Shown piece after piece: positions 48,738-57,163 of a DNA stretch of 64,000 nucleotides (its first letter is position 1; each line of letters starts with the position of its first letter). The position numbers and the translations under genes are program-made. Under the pieces are notes generated by a model. It was not told the origin of the DNA. It saw nothing but the letters and a program-made list of their open reading frames with translations, and ran no database searches. The DNA comes from Shewanella aquimarina (GTDB taxonomy: Bacteria; Pseudomonadota; Gammaproteobacteria; Enterobacterales; Shewanellaceae). Location of the stretch: assembly GCF_023349185.1 (NCBI RefSeq), contig NZ_JAKIKY010000005.1, positions 186,001-250,000 of the forward strand. Direction: 5' to 3'.

Positions 48738-49550
48738 TTGAGCCAAATTGAACTCTCTGATGCCTATCTCAATCGCTTTGCCGGTATTGGCCGCCTTTAT
48801 GGTGCCAAGGCGCTGACCCGATTTGCGCAGTCCCACGTGGCTGTAGTCGGCATAGGCGGAGTAGGTACCTGGGTGGCCGAGGCGCTGGCCCGTAGCGGCA
48901 TCGGTGAGATCACCCTGATCGATCTCGACGATATCTGTGTGACCAACACCAATCGCCAGCTGCACGCCCTCAAGGAGACAATTGGCGAGTCTAAGGTGGC
49001 GGTGATGGCCGAGCGTATCATGCAGATCAATCCTGAGTGCCGGGTGAATCAGGTGGAAGATTTCATCACCACAGACAATCTGCATGACTATTTTAGTGGT
49101 CGCAAGCAGGGTGGTAGCCTGGACTATGTGGTGGACTGTATCGATGCGGTCAAGCCTAAGGCGGCGCTGATCGCCCACTGTAAACGCCAGAAGCTGCCTA
49201 TCGTGACGGTAGGGGGTGCCGGCGGCCAGACAGATCCGACTCAGATCCAGGTAGCGGATCTGGCCAAGACCTATCAAGATCCTCTGCTGGCCAAGGTACG
49301 TAACCTGCTGCGCCGTGAATATAACTTCTCTAAGAATGTACAGCGCCGCTTTAGCATAGAGGCGGTGTTCTCCACCGAGCAGCTGGTCTACCCTCAGGCC
49401 GATGGCAGTGTCTGTAATGTCAAGGCCACGGCAGAGGGCAGTATGCGTATGGATTGTGCCTCGGGCTTTGGCGCCGTGACCGTGGTCACCGGCAGCTTTG
49501 GCTTTACCGCCGTGAGTCGTGTGCTCACTAAGCTTGCCGCCAAGGCGTGA
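48738..49550 (+). CDS. tcdA: tRNA threonylcarbamoyladenosine dehydratase TcdA
   Basis: TcdA (also CsdL) is an E1-like enzyme that dehydrates t6A37 of tRNA to the cyclic form ct6A using ATP. The 270-residue product has YLNRFAGIGRLYG at the N-terminus, the nucleotide-binding GIGGVGTWVAEALARSGIGEI, the IDLDDICVTNTNRQ substrate region and the conserved VVDCIDAVKPKAALI. Translation starts at a TTG with CGGAG upstream. It is a single-gene unit. Confidence 0.93.
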   Translation: MSQIELSDAYLNRFAGIGRLYGAKALTRFAQSHVAVVGIGGVGTWVAEALARSGIGEITLIDLDDICVTNTNRQLHALKETIGESKVAVMAERIMQINPECRVNQVEDFITTDNLHDYFSGRKQGGSLDYVVDCIDAVKPKAALIAHCKRQKLPIVTVGGAGGQTDPTQIQVADLAKTYQDPLLAKVRNLLRREYNFSKNVQRRFSIEAVFSTEQLVYPQADGSVCNVKATAEGSMRMDCASGFGAVTVVTGSFGFTAVSRVLTKLAAKA

Positions 49551-49662
49551 ATCCAATCGCCTGCTGGCCTGAGGTGTAAATCACCAAAAACTTGATTTAA
49601 GTCTAAAGTCACCTTGGGGTCACTTGTTAGACTCAGTCGACTTTTTTTGCTGGTGATTGATT

Positions 49663-50892
49663 ATGAAACAGGCCCTGTTAAATCGATTCTTACGCTATGT
49701 GCAATTTGATACTCAGTCTGATGCGAGTCAGGCCGGTTGCCCCAGTACGCCGGGACAGCTGGCGCTGGCGGATCAACTCAGAGAGGAGCTGATCAAGTTA
49801 GGCTTCAGTCAGGTGGCGCTATCTTCTACGGGTTATCTGACCGCCCTGGTGCCCGCGACAGTCGAAGGGGTTCCCCCCATCGGCTTTATCGCCCATCTGG
49901 ACACGGCGCCAGACTTTAGTGGCGCCAATGTGCGCCCTCAACTGATTGAGAACTATGATGGCGGCGATATTCCTCTTGGTGAGCTGAACCGGCTCTCCCC
50001 CAAGGAGTTTCCCGAGTTAGATCAGTATCTGGGACAGACGCTGATCACCACGGATGGCACAAGCCTGCTGGGCGCCGACGATAAGGCGGGGATCGCCGAG
50101 ATAGTCACCGCACTATCGACCCTGATGCAAGAGCCGGGTAGCCTTCATGGCGATATCTATCTCTGTTTCACCCCCGATGAGGAGATAGGCCGCGGCGCCG
50201 ATAAGTTTGACTTCGAGACCTTCAAGGCCGAGTGGGCCTATACTGTGGATGGTGGCGAGCTAGGGGGCCTGGAGTTCGAGAACTTTAATGCCGCCACGGC
50301 CGTGGTGACGGCCAAGGGAAACAACTGCCATCCTGGCTCTGCCTATGGTGTCATGGTGAACGCCCAGACCATGGCGGCGCGATTTCATGCCAAGATGCCC
50401 CTTGGCGATACCCCAGAGAACAGCCAGGACTATGCCGGTTTCTTCCACCTGGCTGAAATGAAAGGGGTTACCGAAGAGGCGCAGCTTACCTATATCATTC
50501 GCGACTTCGATCTGGATCAGTTCGAGCAGCGTAAGCGCTGGCTCACCGAGCGGGTCGAGGCCTGTAATGCCCAGCTGCACCAGGGCTCATTAAGCGTCAG
50601 CATCACAGACAGCTATTACAATATGCGCGATCAGTTGATCCCGCATCCTCATATTGTCGATATCGCCAAGCAGGCGATGGGGGAACTGGGGATCACGCCG
50701 AAGATCAAGCCTATTCGCGGCGGCACAGATGGCAGTCGTCTCTCCTATATGGGCCTGCCTTGTCCTAACCTGTTTACCGGTGGTCACAACTTCCATGGCA
50801 AGCATGAGTTTATCTGCCTGGAGTCTATGGTGAAGGCGACCGAGGTGATCATGGCGATCTGCCGCTTAACGGCTAAGCAGTTAAAGGGCTAA
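49663..50892 (+). CDS. pepT: Peptidase T (aminotripeptidase)
   Basis: PepT is a zinc M20 metallopeptidase that cleaves N-terminal residues of tripeptides. The 409-residue product has IAHLDTAPDFSG and DGTSLLGADDKAGIAEI as metal-ligand segments, CFTPDEEIGRGADKF with the catalytic Glu pair, and GGTDGSRLSYMGLPCPNLFTGGHNFH near the C-terminus. The start is the ATG at 49663; an in-frame TTG six bases earlier adds only two residues. The stop codon lies in a 16-bp tandem duplication. Confidence 0.94.
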   Translation: MKQALLNRFLRYVQFDTQSDASQAGCPSTPGQLALADQLREELIKLGFSQVALSSTGYLTALVPATVEGVPPIGFIAHLDTAPDFSGANVRPQLIENYDGGDIPLGELNRLSPKEFPELDQYLGQTLITTDGTSLLGADDKAGIAEIVTALSTLMQEPGSLHGDIYLCFTPDEEIGRGADKFDFETFKAEWAYTVDGGELGGLEFENFNAATAVVTAKGNNCHPGSAYGVMVNAQTMAARFHAKMPLGDTPENSQDYAGFFHLAEMKGVTEEAQLTYIIRDFDLDQFEQRKRWLTERVEACNAQLHQGSLSVSITDSYYNMRDQLIPHPHIVDIAKQAMGELGITPKIKPIRGGTDGSRLSYMGLPCPNLFTGGHNFHGKHEFICLESMVKATEVIMAICRLTAKQLKG

Positions 50893-50902
50893 GCAGCTAA
50901 AG
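50871..50902. repeat. 16-bp tandem duplication across the pepT stop codon
   Basis: GGCTAAGCAGTTAAAG (50871-50886) is followed by GGCTAAGCAGCTAAAG (50887-50902), 15 of 16 bases equal. The stop TAA (50890-50892) lies in the second copy, and the first copy carries the same bases in a coding frame. Confidence 0.75.
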
Positions 50903-50908
50903 GGGCGG

Positions 50909-52549
50909 TTAAATGCCTGATTGGTTGGAGAGGTTGAGCTCGATGGCTGGGCTGTCGAGTACCTCAACCGGAAAGCTCACCTCGAAACAGGCGCCGCCTA
51001 ATTCGCCGTCGTCGCGATAGCGAATGTTGCCCTTGAGCAGGGTAACGGCGTTGAAGGCGGCGGAGAGTCCCAGGCCGGTGCCGCCCTCCGAGCGAGTGGT
51101 GGTATAGAAGGGCTCGAAGATATGACTGCTGGCCTCGCTGCCGATCCCTGGCCCATCATCCTGAATGCGGATGTTGAGCATGCCATCGTCCACCTCGGCG
51201 TCTATCCTGATCTTACCCTGCTTGCGATTCTTAAAGCCGTGGGCATAGGCGTTGGACACCAGGTTGGTGACGATCTGCTTAAACAGGCTGAGATTGGTGA
51301 GTATGTTAAGGTCGGGATCGACCCGGTATTCCACCTCGGCCTGCTTGTCGCCGTAGATGAAATGCATCGACTCATGGTGCTCCTCTAGCCCCTGTTTGAG
51401 GTTGATGCTGCGTTTGTCTTCCAGGCTCTGCTCTGCGGCGATAGTCTTGAACTTCTGGATCAGGGTGCTGGCGCGGGTGATGTTGCTGATTATCAACTCG
51501 CAGCTTTGCTGATACTCCTCCAGGATGGCATTGATCTCCTCCAGGGTCGCGTTTTCGCTGTGGATCAACTTGATCAGCTCCTCGATATGGATCAGCTGGG
51601 TGCTGGCGGCGGTGAGACAGATGCCGATAGGGGTGTTTATCTCGTGGGCCACGCCAGATACCAGGCCACCGAGCGCCGCCATCTTCTCCTGTTCGACCAG
51701 TACCTGTTGGGCGCGTTTAAGCACCAGCAGGGATTGTTCCAGTTCCTGGGTGCGTTCCTTCACCTGGCGCGCCAGTTCATCTTTGTAGCTGCGTTCCAGT
51801 TCCAGCAGTCGCTCGCGATCCGCCAGGGCCTCTTGCAGTTCCAGCTTGGAGGCCTTGATGTCATCGAAGGAGCGCCTGAGTTGCTGCTGCATCTCATTGA
51901 TTGCCTTGGCAACCAGCCAGAATTCGTCATTCTTATGGCTGTTCTTGACGAACACCAGGGGCTCGAATTCGCCGTCCAGGTTGATGTTCTGGCTGTAGTC
52001 GCTGAGCTTATGCAGGTGGCGGGTGACCAGAAACCACACCAGGAAGAGGATGAAACCGGCGACGATGAAGGTCTTGATGGCGTTGGAGAGGAGTATGATG
52101 ATGGCGCGATCGAGCAGTTTCTCATATACCACTCTCAGATCCGCCTGCACCAACAGGGTACCAACGTCTATGTTTTCGTTGCCTGAGCCATAAACCAGTT
52201 TAAAGCTGCGCTCTATGGTGTTTTCCGGGGTTGCCGTGCCCGCCTGCCAGTGTTGGCCGCTGTCGTCGTTTATCTCTATGTAGGTGATGTCAGGCAGCTG
52301 GATCAGGCCGTCGATCTGGGTGTTGATCAGGCGCTCGTCGATCACCCAGATGCTGGCCGCCAGCACGTCCAGATTGACCTTCTCTATGCTGTCGAATTGG
52401 CGGGTGATGCGATTGACGTCGCTGCGATAGTCGTTGACCAGCTGGAAGCCCGTGGTGAGCAGGGTGATTAAGGAGCTGAAGAGGATGATCGACAGGGTGA
52501 GTTTTCTGCCGATGGGACTCTTGAGTAGCTGAGCTGTGTGGTTTGCCAT
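50909..52549 (-). CDS. Membrane sensor histidine kinase
   Basis: The 546-residue kinase has a membrane helix (LTLSIILFSSLITLLTTGFQL), a periplasmic domain of about 120 residues, a second helix (IKTFIVAGFILFLVWFLV), a HAMP-like linker with coiled coil (about 215-290), the acceptor His in LVSGVAHEINTPIGICL, and an ATPase domain with NLVSNAYAHG, DDGPGIG and EGGTGLGLSAAFNAV. No response regulator is adjacent, so it is an orphan kinase. The signal is unknown. It is convergent with pepT, 16 bases apart. Confidence 0.88.
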   Translation of the reverse strand: MANHTAQLLKSPIGRKLTLSIILFSSLITLLTTGFQLVNDYRSDVNRITRQFDSIEKVNLDVLAASIWVIDERLINTQIDGLIQLPDITYIEINDDSGQHWQAGTATPENTIERSFKLVYGSGNENIDVGTLLVQADLRVVYEKLLDRAIIILLSNAIKTFIVAGFILFLVWFLVTRHLHKLSDYSQNINLDGEFEPLVFVKNSHKNDEFWLVAKAINEMQQQLRRSFDDIKASKLELQEALADRERLLELERSYKDELARQVKERTQELEQSLLVLKRAQQVLVEQEKMAALGGLVSGVAHEINTPIGICLTAASTQLIHIEELIKLIHSENATLEEINAILEEYQQSCELIISNITRASTLIQKFKTIAAEQSLEDKRSINLKQGLEEHHESMHFIYGDKQAEVEYRVDPDLNILTNLSLFKQIVTNLVSNAYAHGFKNRKQGKIRIDAEVDDGMLNIRIQDDGPGIGSEASSHIFEPFYTTTRSEGGTGLGLSAAFNAVTLLKGNIRYRDDGELGGACFEVSFPVEVLDSPAIELNLSNQSGI

Positions 52550-52778
52550 TTATGGTATCGCTTATCCCAAGCACCATAAGCACGGCCGACAATTGACGTT
52601 AGGTGCGCTGTCCAGATCACATAGCTTTAAGCATAGCCTGATTCTTATGTTCTGCTCGCGCAAAGGAATAAAAATGTCGCCAAGATGATGTTTGTAAAGT
52701 CTTTATGTGGCTCTGCGGGTTGGCATTTTACTTGCAGTTATTCTGCTTACTGCAGGTTTTTTGACACTAGGTATCAAG

Positions 52779-53390
52779 ATGGAAAAATTAAATCTGATGC
52801 TGTTTAAACAGACGAGTCCTAAGCAAGTGATCTTCAATTTGATGTTGTGGCTGACCCTGATCAGCGCCGCCTTACTCTTTGCGCCCACCTCCCTGATGCA
52901 GACTCTGAGGCTAGAGCTGCTGGTGAGTCAATATGCCCACTTCATCGGCCTGGGATTGATTATCGGCGCGGCCTATCTCCTGACCCAGGTGGCCAACTAT
53001 TTTCTCGATGAGGCGATCAAGCATCTCAAGGGCAAGCGTACCACTGAGACCATAGAGAAGAAGGTGCGGCTGCTGGATCCGACCGAGCGCGCCCTGTTAA
53101 GAGAGTTCTTCCTGCAAGGGGAGACAGTGCTGACCCTGCCAGAGAATGAGGCGGCGGTGCAGAGCCTGCTGGAGGCCAATATCTTGCAGTATCTGGGTAA
53201 CAAGCAACAGTACGCTATTCATGGCCCGACCGCAGATTTTAAGATTGCCATGGAGGCAAGATCCCATCTCAATCGTCAGGTATTGCGTCTGCCTCAGGGC
53301 GAACCCAATCCCGAGCAGCTACAGCTGCTGATTAAGGCCAGACCCCACTTCATTCACAGTGTGGTGTCCAGTCGTAAACACGCCGCCTGA
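52779..53390 (+). CDS. Superinfection exclusion protein B-like membrane protein
   Basis: The 203-residue product resembles the SieB family: two adjacent membrane segments (about residues 18-37 and 49-71, VIFNLMLWLTLISAALLFAP then ...IGLGLIIGAAYLLTQVANYFLDEA), then a cytosolic domain with IEKKVRLLDPTERALLREFFLQG. Phage SieB blocks superinfection, but chromosomal copies like this are common in marine gammaproteobacteria and their role is not known. An extended reading from a GTG at 52707 would add a further hydrophobic stretch; its lack of a ribosome binding site argues against it. Confidence 0.72.
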   Translation: MEKLNLMLFKQTSPKQVIFNLMLWLTLISAALLFAPTSLMQTLRLELLVSQYAHFIGLGLIIGAAYLLTQVANYFLDEAIKHLKGKRTTETIEKKVRLLDPTERALLREFFLQGETVLTLPENEAAVQSLLEANILQYLGNKQQYAIHGPTADFKIAMEARSHLNRQVLRLPQGEPNPEQLQLLIKARPHFIHSVVSSRKHAA

Positions 53391-53437
53391 TCTCCTTTGG
53401 GGAATTGGTGGGAAATGCAGATCGATAGATAAAAAAG

Positions 53438-53458
53438 TGGGGGCATAAGCCCCCATTT
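53438..53458. terminator. Terminator after the SieB-like gene
   Basis: TGGGGGC (53438-53444) and GCCCCCA (53449-53455) form a stem around ATAA followed by TTT. As on the minus strand a run of As is read as Ts, it may also serve the small gene that follows. Confidence 0.72.
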
Positions 53459-53496
53459 GCATTAGAAATATGATTTTGTGGACTTCGAGGTCCTAT

Positions 53497-53625
53497 CTAT
53501 TCTGGTTTCGACTTCGAGATAAACAACCACATGATGTATGACATTATGCCAATGGTTGTGAAGATAACTATCATAGATAGCAGACCAATGGGGTTACCAA
53601 ACATTAAATCTAACCAAAATGCCAT
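53497..53625 (-). CDS. DUF3149 small membrane protein
   Basis: A 42-residue protein is encoded on the minus strand, starting MAFWLDLMFGNPIGLLSM. One membrane segment covers about residues 12-36 and the end is FISKSKPE, the pattern of DUF3149. AGAGGA lies nine bases before the ATG. The function is unknown. It sits alone between the SieB-like gene and the tRNA genes and is easily missed because of its length. Confidence 0.8.
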   Translation of the reverse strand: MAFWLDLMFGNPIGLLSMIVIFTTIGIMSYIMWLFISKSKPE

Positions 53626-53935
53626 GTGAGAAGTCCTCTTTCGCAGCTGTTTATATCGTTGTCCAAGCTAAATTAGCGCGAATGGATATGAGAAATGCTG
53701 ATCTCGATCAATTAATGCTGTCAATTTGATAACGCCTTGTCATCGTTTTGAGAATTTTGTGAGCCTGGTGGCAAATTTCCCCCGTGTGAATAGTCTGATT
53801 GTGCCGAGTTTTAGGCGCTTAGGATGAAAAATCGGCAGTCGGTAATAAAGCTGTCGCAAAAGGCTTGCCATTAGTAAAAGCAAAGGTATAATTCCGTTCA
53901 CTTACTCGAGACAGAGAGTAAGGTCTGATTGATGA
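53626..53935. other. Region upstream of the tRNA-Leu pair
   Basis: This region includes the tRNA promoter (53865-53892) and the start region of the DUF3149 gene. Nothing else is recognised. Confidence 0.45.
53865..53892 (+). promoter_or_regulatory. Promoter of the tRNA-Leu operon
   Basis: TTGCCA (53865-53870) and TATAAT (53887-53892) are 16 bases apart, 44 bases before the first tRNA. Confidence 0.75.
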
Positions 53936-54020
53936 GCCGGAGTGGTGGAATTGGTAGACACGACGGATTCAAAATCCGTTTCCTTCGGGAGTGACGGTTC
54001 AAGTCCGTCCTTCGGTACCA
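53936..54020 (+). tRNA. tRNA-Leu (CAA)
   Basis: This 85-nt class II tRNA has acceptor GCCGGAG paired to CTTCGGT with encoded CCA. The anticodon stem ACGGA/TCCGT holds loop TTCAAAA, with the anticodon CAA at 53970-53972. A long variable arm is present (TTTCCTTCGGGAGTG), and the T arm is GACGGTTCAAGTCCGTC. It reads UUG codons. Confidence 0.96.
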
Positions 54021-54071
54021 TTATCAGTTGCTCTCCTTGAGAGAATAGCGGTAAGATCAGACAGACAAGAT

Positions 54072-54158
54072 GCAGATGTGGTGGAATTGGTAGACACGCT
54101 AGCTTCAGGTGCTAGTGGCTTAACGGCCGTGCGAGTTCAAGTCTCGCCATCTGTACCA
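54072..54158 (+). tRNA. tRNA-Leu (CAG)
   Basis: This 87-nt class II tRNA has acceptor GCAGATG paired to CATCTGT with encoded CCA. The anticodon stem CTAGC/GCTAG holds loop TTCAGGT, anticodon CAG at 54106-54108. A long variable arm (GGCTTAACGGCC) is present. It reads CUG codons. The gap to the first tRNA is 51 bases, so both are processed from one transcript. Confidence 0.96.
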
Positions 54159-54192
54159 ACTTGTTGATGCAATCCTCTCTTGAAGAGATAAG

Positions 54193-54217
54193 AACCTGCT
54201 TAATAGCAGGTTTTTTT
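54193..54217 (+). terminator. Terminator of the tRNA-Leu operon
   Basis: AACCTGCT (54193-54200) pairs with AGCAGGTT (54205-54212) around TAAT, with a seven-T run. Confidence 0.9.
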
Positions 54218-54318
54218 ATGCCTGAAATTTGTCGTTGCTCGGCAATTACCCCCCTTAGACTTTGGAGCGCCATCGGCGCTCCATTTTGGCTTATTTTTAT
54301 CTGATTAACTGCTGGTAA

Positions 54319-54996
54319 TTAGAAGTTGTAGGCAAGGCCAACCATATAGTGGTCGTGTTCGAATTCCTGATAACTGACTTCTAACATCAGATCGAGTTGA
54401 GATAGCAGAGGATAGCGATAGCGCAATCCTATATCATAGATGCTGTCTGCCACCTTGCTCTTGTCGAGATAGCCATAGTTTTCCGCATCGGTGAATAGCC
54501 CTAGATGGGCGGTTAACTGGCTCTCGTTAAAAAGGTCGAGGCCATAGTTAACTTCTGTGTACCAAGCTTCTACATCTTGGTCGTAGTTTACCATCAGATT
54601 AAGTGCCTTATAGTCGAGACTGACTGAATACTCGATGCTGTAGCCGCCAGCCCCATAAGTGTATTTCATGGCGTTGAAGCCTAGGCCTAGATCCTCGGTG
54701 ATCATCTGGTAGTAACCGCCGTAGTAATCAATTTCATAATCATTGTAGACGCTACCTTCATCCTCATAGCGATAGGTCTCGAATGAGGTTCCAAGATAGA
54801 AGCCACTTTCATGTTCCACCATCAAGTCGCCCTGCAGGGTAGGCTTGTTGTCGCTGATAGTCTGACCACGCCACAGGTAGTTGCTTAGTCCCATGAGTAC
54901 GCCTGAGGTAGCGAACTGGCTTTCTTCGGCCAATAGAGGTTGGCTCATGGTGCAGGCGATAGCTAAGGCGCAAGAGGAGAGTATTACTTTATTCAT
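54319..54996 (-). CDS. TorF family putative outer-membrane porin
   Basis: This 225-residue protein has a signal peptide (about 1-23, ending QPLLA), then SGVLMGLSNYLWRGQTISDNKPTLQGDL, the N-terminal hallmark of the TorF/TIGR02001 family, and repeated aromatic strands ending HYMVGLAYNF. TorF-type proteins are predicted outer-membrane barrels near respiratory genes; their transported solute is unknown. The start is the ATG at 54996 with AAGGG upstream; an in-frame TTG lies six bases earlier. It is divergent from the molybdoenzyme operon. Confidence 0.82.
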   Translation of the reverse strand: MNKVILSSCALAIACTMSQPLLAEESQFATSGVLMGLSNYLWRGQTISDNKPTLQGDLMVEHESGFYLGTSFETYRYEDEGSVYNDYEIDYYGGYYQMITEDLGLGFNAMKYTYGAGGYSIEYSVSLDYKALNLMVNYDQDVEAWYTEVNYGLDLFNESQLTAHLGLFTDAENYGYLDKSKVADSIYDIGLRYRYPLLSQLDLMLEVSYQEFEHDHYMVGLAYNF

Positions 54997-55536
54997 TATC
55001 AACCCTTAAAATATTTTTGTCTTTAATCAATGCCAACATAATTTGGCGCTTGCTTTTTTCCACGTCTTTGTGGTTTGTAGATTGTAATAAATATATTTAA
55101 ATAAAATAATTGCCAGCTGTTATAATATCTTTTGTTTGTGATGTGATTTGTTTTTTTTGATTTTTTAAAAATACAATTTGCATTTTTCAGGAGTGAGTTC
55201 TGTATGGCGGTAAAGGTTTTTTCATTTGTATCTATATGATTTTGAGTTGATTTTATTGTTGTTTTTTGTTGGTTGAGTTTTCTGTTTTTTAGTAAATATT
55301 TTTTTTGTAAAGTAAAAATAACCACTTTATTCAAACTCTTGGTATTTATCTGGTACGTTTGATAACTAGTGTGATCTGGCTCCTTATTTATTCCGTTTTG
55401 GTTTGTATGATTTAACCAAGGTGAAAAACAATTTCGCCCGTTTGGTCTGTTATATATCGTTTTGAATTTCTTTATTTCTATGCCAATGAATTAATCGGCT
55501 GGAATAAAGAGGTATATAGAATAATAAGGAATGTCT
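54997..55536. other. AT-rich divergent promoter region
   Basis: This 540-base stretch is far more AT-rich than its neighbours, with many T/A tracts. It separates the TorF-type gene from the molybdoenzyme operon and must hold both promoters. A half Crp-like TGTGATC lies at about 55369-55376. No complete FNR or Crp palindrome is seen. An open 103-codon frame here is low-complexity (Lys/Asn-rich) and lacks a ribosome binding site. Confidence 0.5.
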
Positions 55537-56433
55537 ATGAGCGAAGTGCATTGGGGGCTGTTGGTAGCAGCCTATCTGTTCTTGGCCGGTGCGGGAGCGG
55601 GGGCCTTGTTTATCAGCGGCGCCCTGGTTCTGTCCGAAAAGGTGGCTCACGCCCACCACTGGTCGACGGCGAAGTTTAGCGCCATCGCGGGCCTGTTACT
55701 CTTGATGCTGGGCACAGGGATGATCGTCTTCGATCTGACCTCGTTCCAGTACGGCATCTTCAATGGCGACATGAGTAAGCTGCTGCGCTTCTATCGCCTG
55801 TTTATGACCTTCGAGCCCAGCTCAATGATGAGTATAGGTACCTGGCTGCTGACCCTGGCGATCATCTTCGCGCTGCTGTTTTGCTTCTCCTTCAAGCGGC
55901 ATGATCAGGAGACCTTTACCAGCCGTGGCTATGCGCTAATCAATCTTATCCTCGCTGTATGCGTCGCCTCCTATACAGCCCTGTTGATTGGCGACATCAA
56001 GCACAACATCGTCTGGTCTAACAGCATCTTGGTGGTGATCTTCCTGGTGTCTGCCATCTCCTCCGGCGCCGCAGTGGTGCTGATCGTCAAGACTTGGCTA
56101 AAGCAGAGCGACCCACATCATCACTTCGCCAAGGCAGATTCCATGGTGATGCTCATCGAGCTGTTTGTACTGGGCATCTTCGTTTACGTCATCGCCAATG
56201 TGAGCAAGTTTTATGGCCTGGATAACCTGCTGGGGATGGCGACATCGGCCGGTAAGATCTGGTGGCTTGGCGCCGTAGTGGTTGGCCTGTTGCTGCCGCT
56301 GCTGCTCAACCTTACCTCCATCATGGGCAGAGTCGGCGTGTCTCACGCTAAGGAGTATGGCATCGCCGCACTAACCTTGGTTGGCGCCTTCTGTTTACGT
56401 TATTCGGTCTTACTGGCCGGTCAGTCTTATTAG
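55537..56433 (+). CDS. NrfD/PsrC-type membrane subunit of a molybdoenzyme
   Basis: This 298-residue membrane protein has eight predicted helices in the NrfD fold, with AYLFLAGAGAGALFISGALVL near the N-terminus. It would oxidise quinol in the inner membrane and pass electrons to the FeS subunit. Related subunits are TtrC, PsrC and NrfD; the partners here point to the TtrC-like group, though it is shorter than Salmonella TtrC. The start is the second ATG, six bases after AAGGA. It is the first gene of a three-gene operon. Confidence 0.85.
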   Translation: MSEVHWGLLVAAYLFLAGAGAGALFISGALVLSEKVAHAHHWSTAKFSAIAGLLLLMLGTGMIVFDLTSFQYGIFNGDMSKLLRFYRLFMTFEPSSMMSIGTWLLTLAIIFALLFCFSFKRHDQETFTSRGYALINLILAVCVASYTALLIGDIKHNIVWSNSILVVIFLVSAISSGAAVVLIVKTWLKQSDPHHHFAKADSMVMLIELFVLGIFVYVIANVSKFYGLDNLLGMATSAGKIWWLGAVVVGLLLPLLLNLTSIMGRVGVSHAKEYGIAALTLVGAFCLRYSVLLAGQSY

Positions 56434-56442
56434 GAGCTAAAG

Positions 56443-57159
56443 ATGTTAGATAGAAGAAGAACACTCAAACTCCTGGCTGGCGGCGCCATCGCTACCACAG
56501 GCATGATGTTTATCCCCGCCGATCCTGTGATCGCCGATATTCGTCGTCAGGGTAAGAAGCGTCTGGCCATGGTGATCGATCTCGGTCGCTGCAACGGTTG
56601 CAAGGCCTGTGTGGTCTCCTGTGGTATAGAGAACGGCAACCTGCCTGACGAGCACAGAACCCAAGTGCCGCAACACAGCGTGGATCTAAATGGTAAGCAG
56701 TATGTGTTTAATTTGCCGCTCCTCTGCAACAACTGCGACAAGCCCTCCTGCGTGTCTGTCTGCCCGACAGGCGCTACCTTCAAGCGCGAGCAGGATGGCA
56801 TAGTGGTGGTGGACTCACAGTTGTGTATCGGTTGTAACTACTGCATCCAGGCCTGCCCCTACGATGGGGTGCGTTTCACCCATTCGGCCACGGGCACTGT
56901 GGATAAATGTAACTTCTGTATTCAGCGAACCAGCCGCGGCTTGCTGCCTGCCTGTGTCGAGACCTGTACCGGTGGCGCCCGTGTCTTTGGTGACATTAAC
57001 GATCCCGAGAGCGAGGTCTCCAGGCTGATACGTCAGCACAGGCCGCTAGTGTTGCAGGCCGGTAAGCAAACCTCCCCAAATGTGTTCTATATCGGCTTGA
57101 CCCAAGACGAGAGCAACAGGGCAAACAGTATCAATTCTCCTCAAACCTGGCAGAGGTAG
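56443..57159 (+). CDS. Four-cluster ferredoxin subunit (TtrB-like)
   Basis: The 238-residue periplasmic FeS subunit has a Tat-type N-terminus (LDRRRTLKLLAGGA) and four 4Fe-4S Cys groups in order: CNGCKACVVSC, CNNCDKPSCVSVC, CIGCNYCIQACPYDG, and CNFC with CVETC. These match the TtrB/PsrB/NrfC class. It links the membrane quinol oxidase subunit to the catalytic subunit. Spacing to neighbours is 9 and 4 bases. Confidence 0.92.
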   Translation: MLDRRRTLKLLAGGAIATTGMMFIPADPVIADIRRQGKKRLAMVIDLGRCNGCKACVVSCGIENGNLPDEHRTQVPQHSVDLNGKQYVFNLPLLCNNCDKPSCVSVCPTGATFKREQDGIVVVDSQLCIGCNYCIQACPYDGVRFTHSATGTVDKCNFCIQRTSRGLLPACVETCTGGARVFGDINDPESEVSRLIRQHRPLVLQAGKQTSPNVFYIGLTQDESNRANSINSPQTWQR

Positions 57160-57163
57160 CAGC

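Noticed and set aside
52707..52778. Longer N-terminus of the SieB-like protein
   Set aside because: The GTG start lacks a ribosome binding site and the extra hydrophobic segment is not part of the SieB-like layout.
55023..55334. 103-codon minus-strand frame in the AT-rich region
   Set aside because: Lys/Asn/Gln-rich low-complexity translation from an A/T-tract region with no ribosome binding site; treated as promoter DNA.
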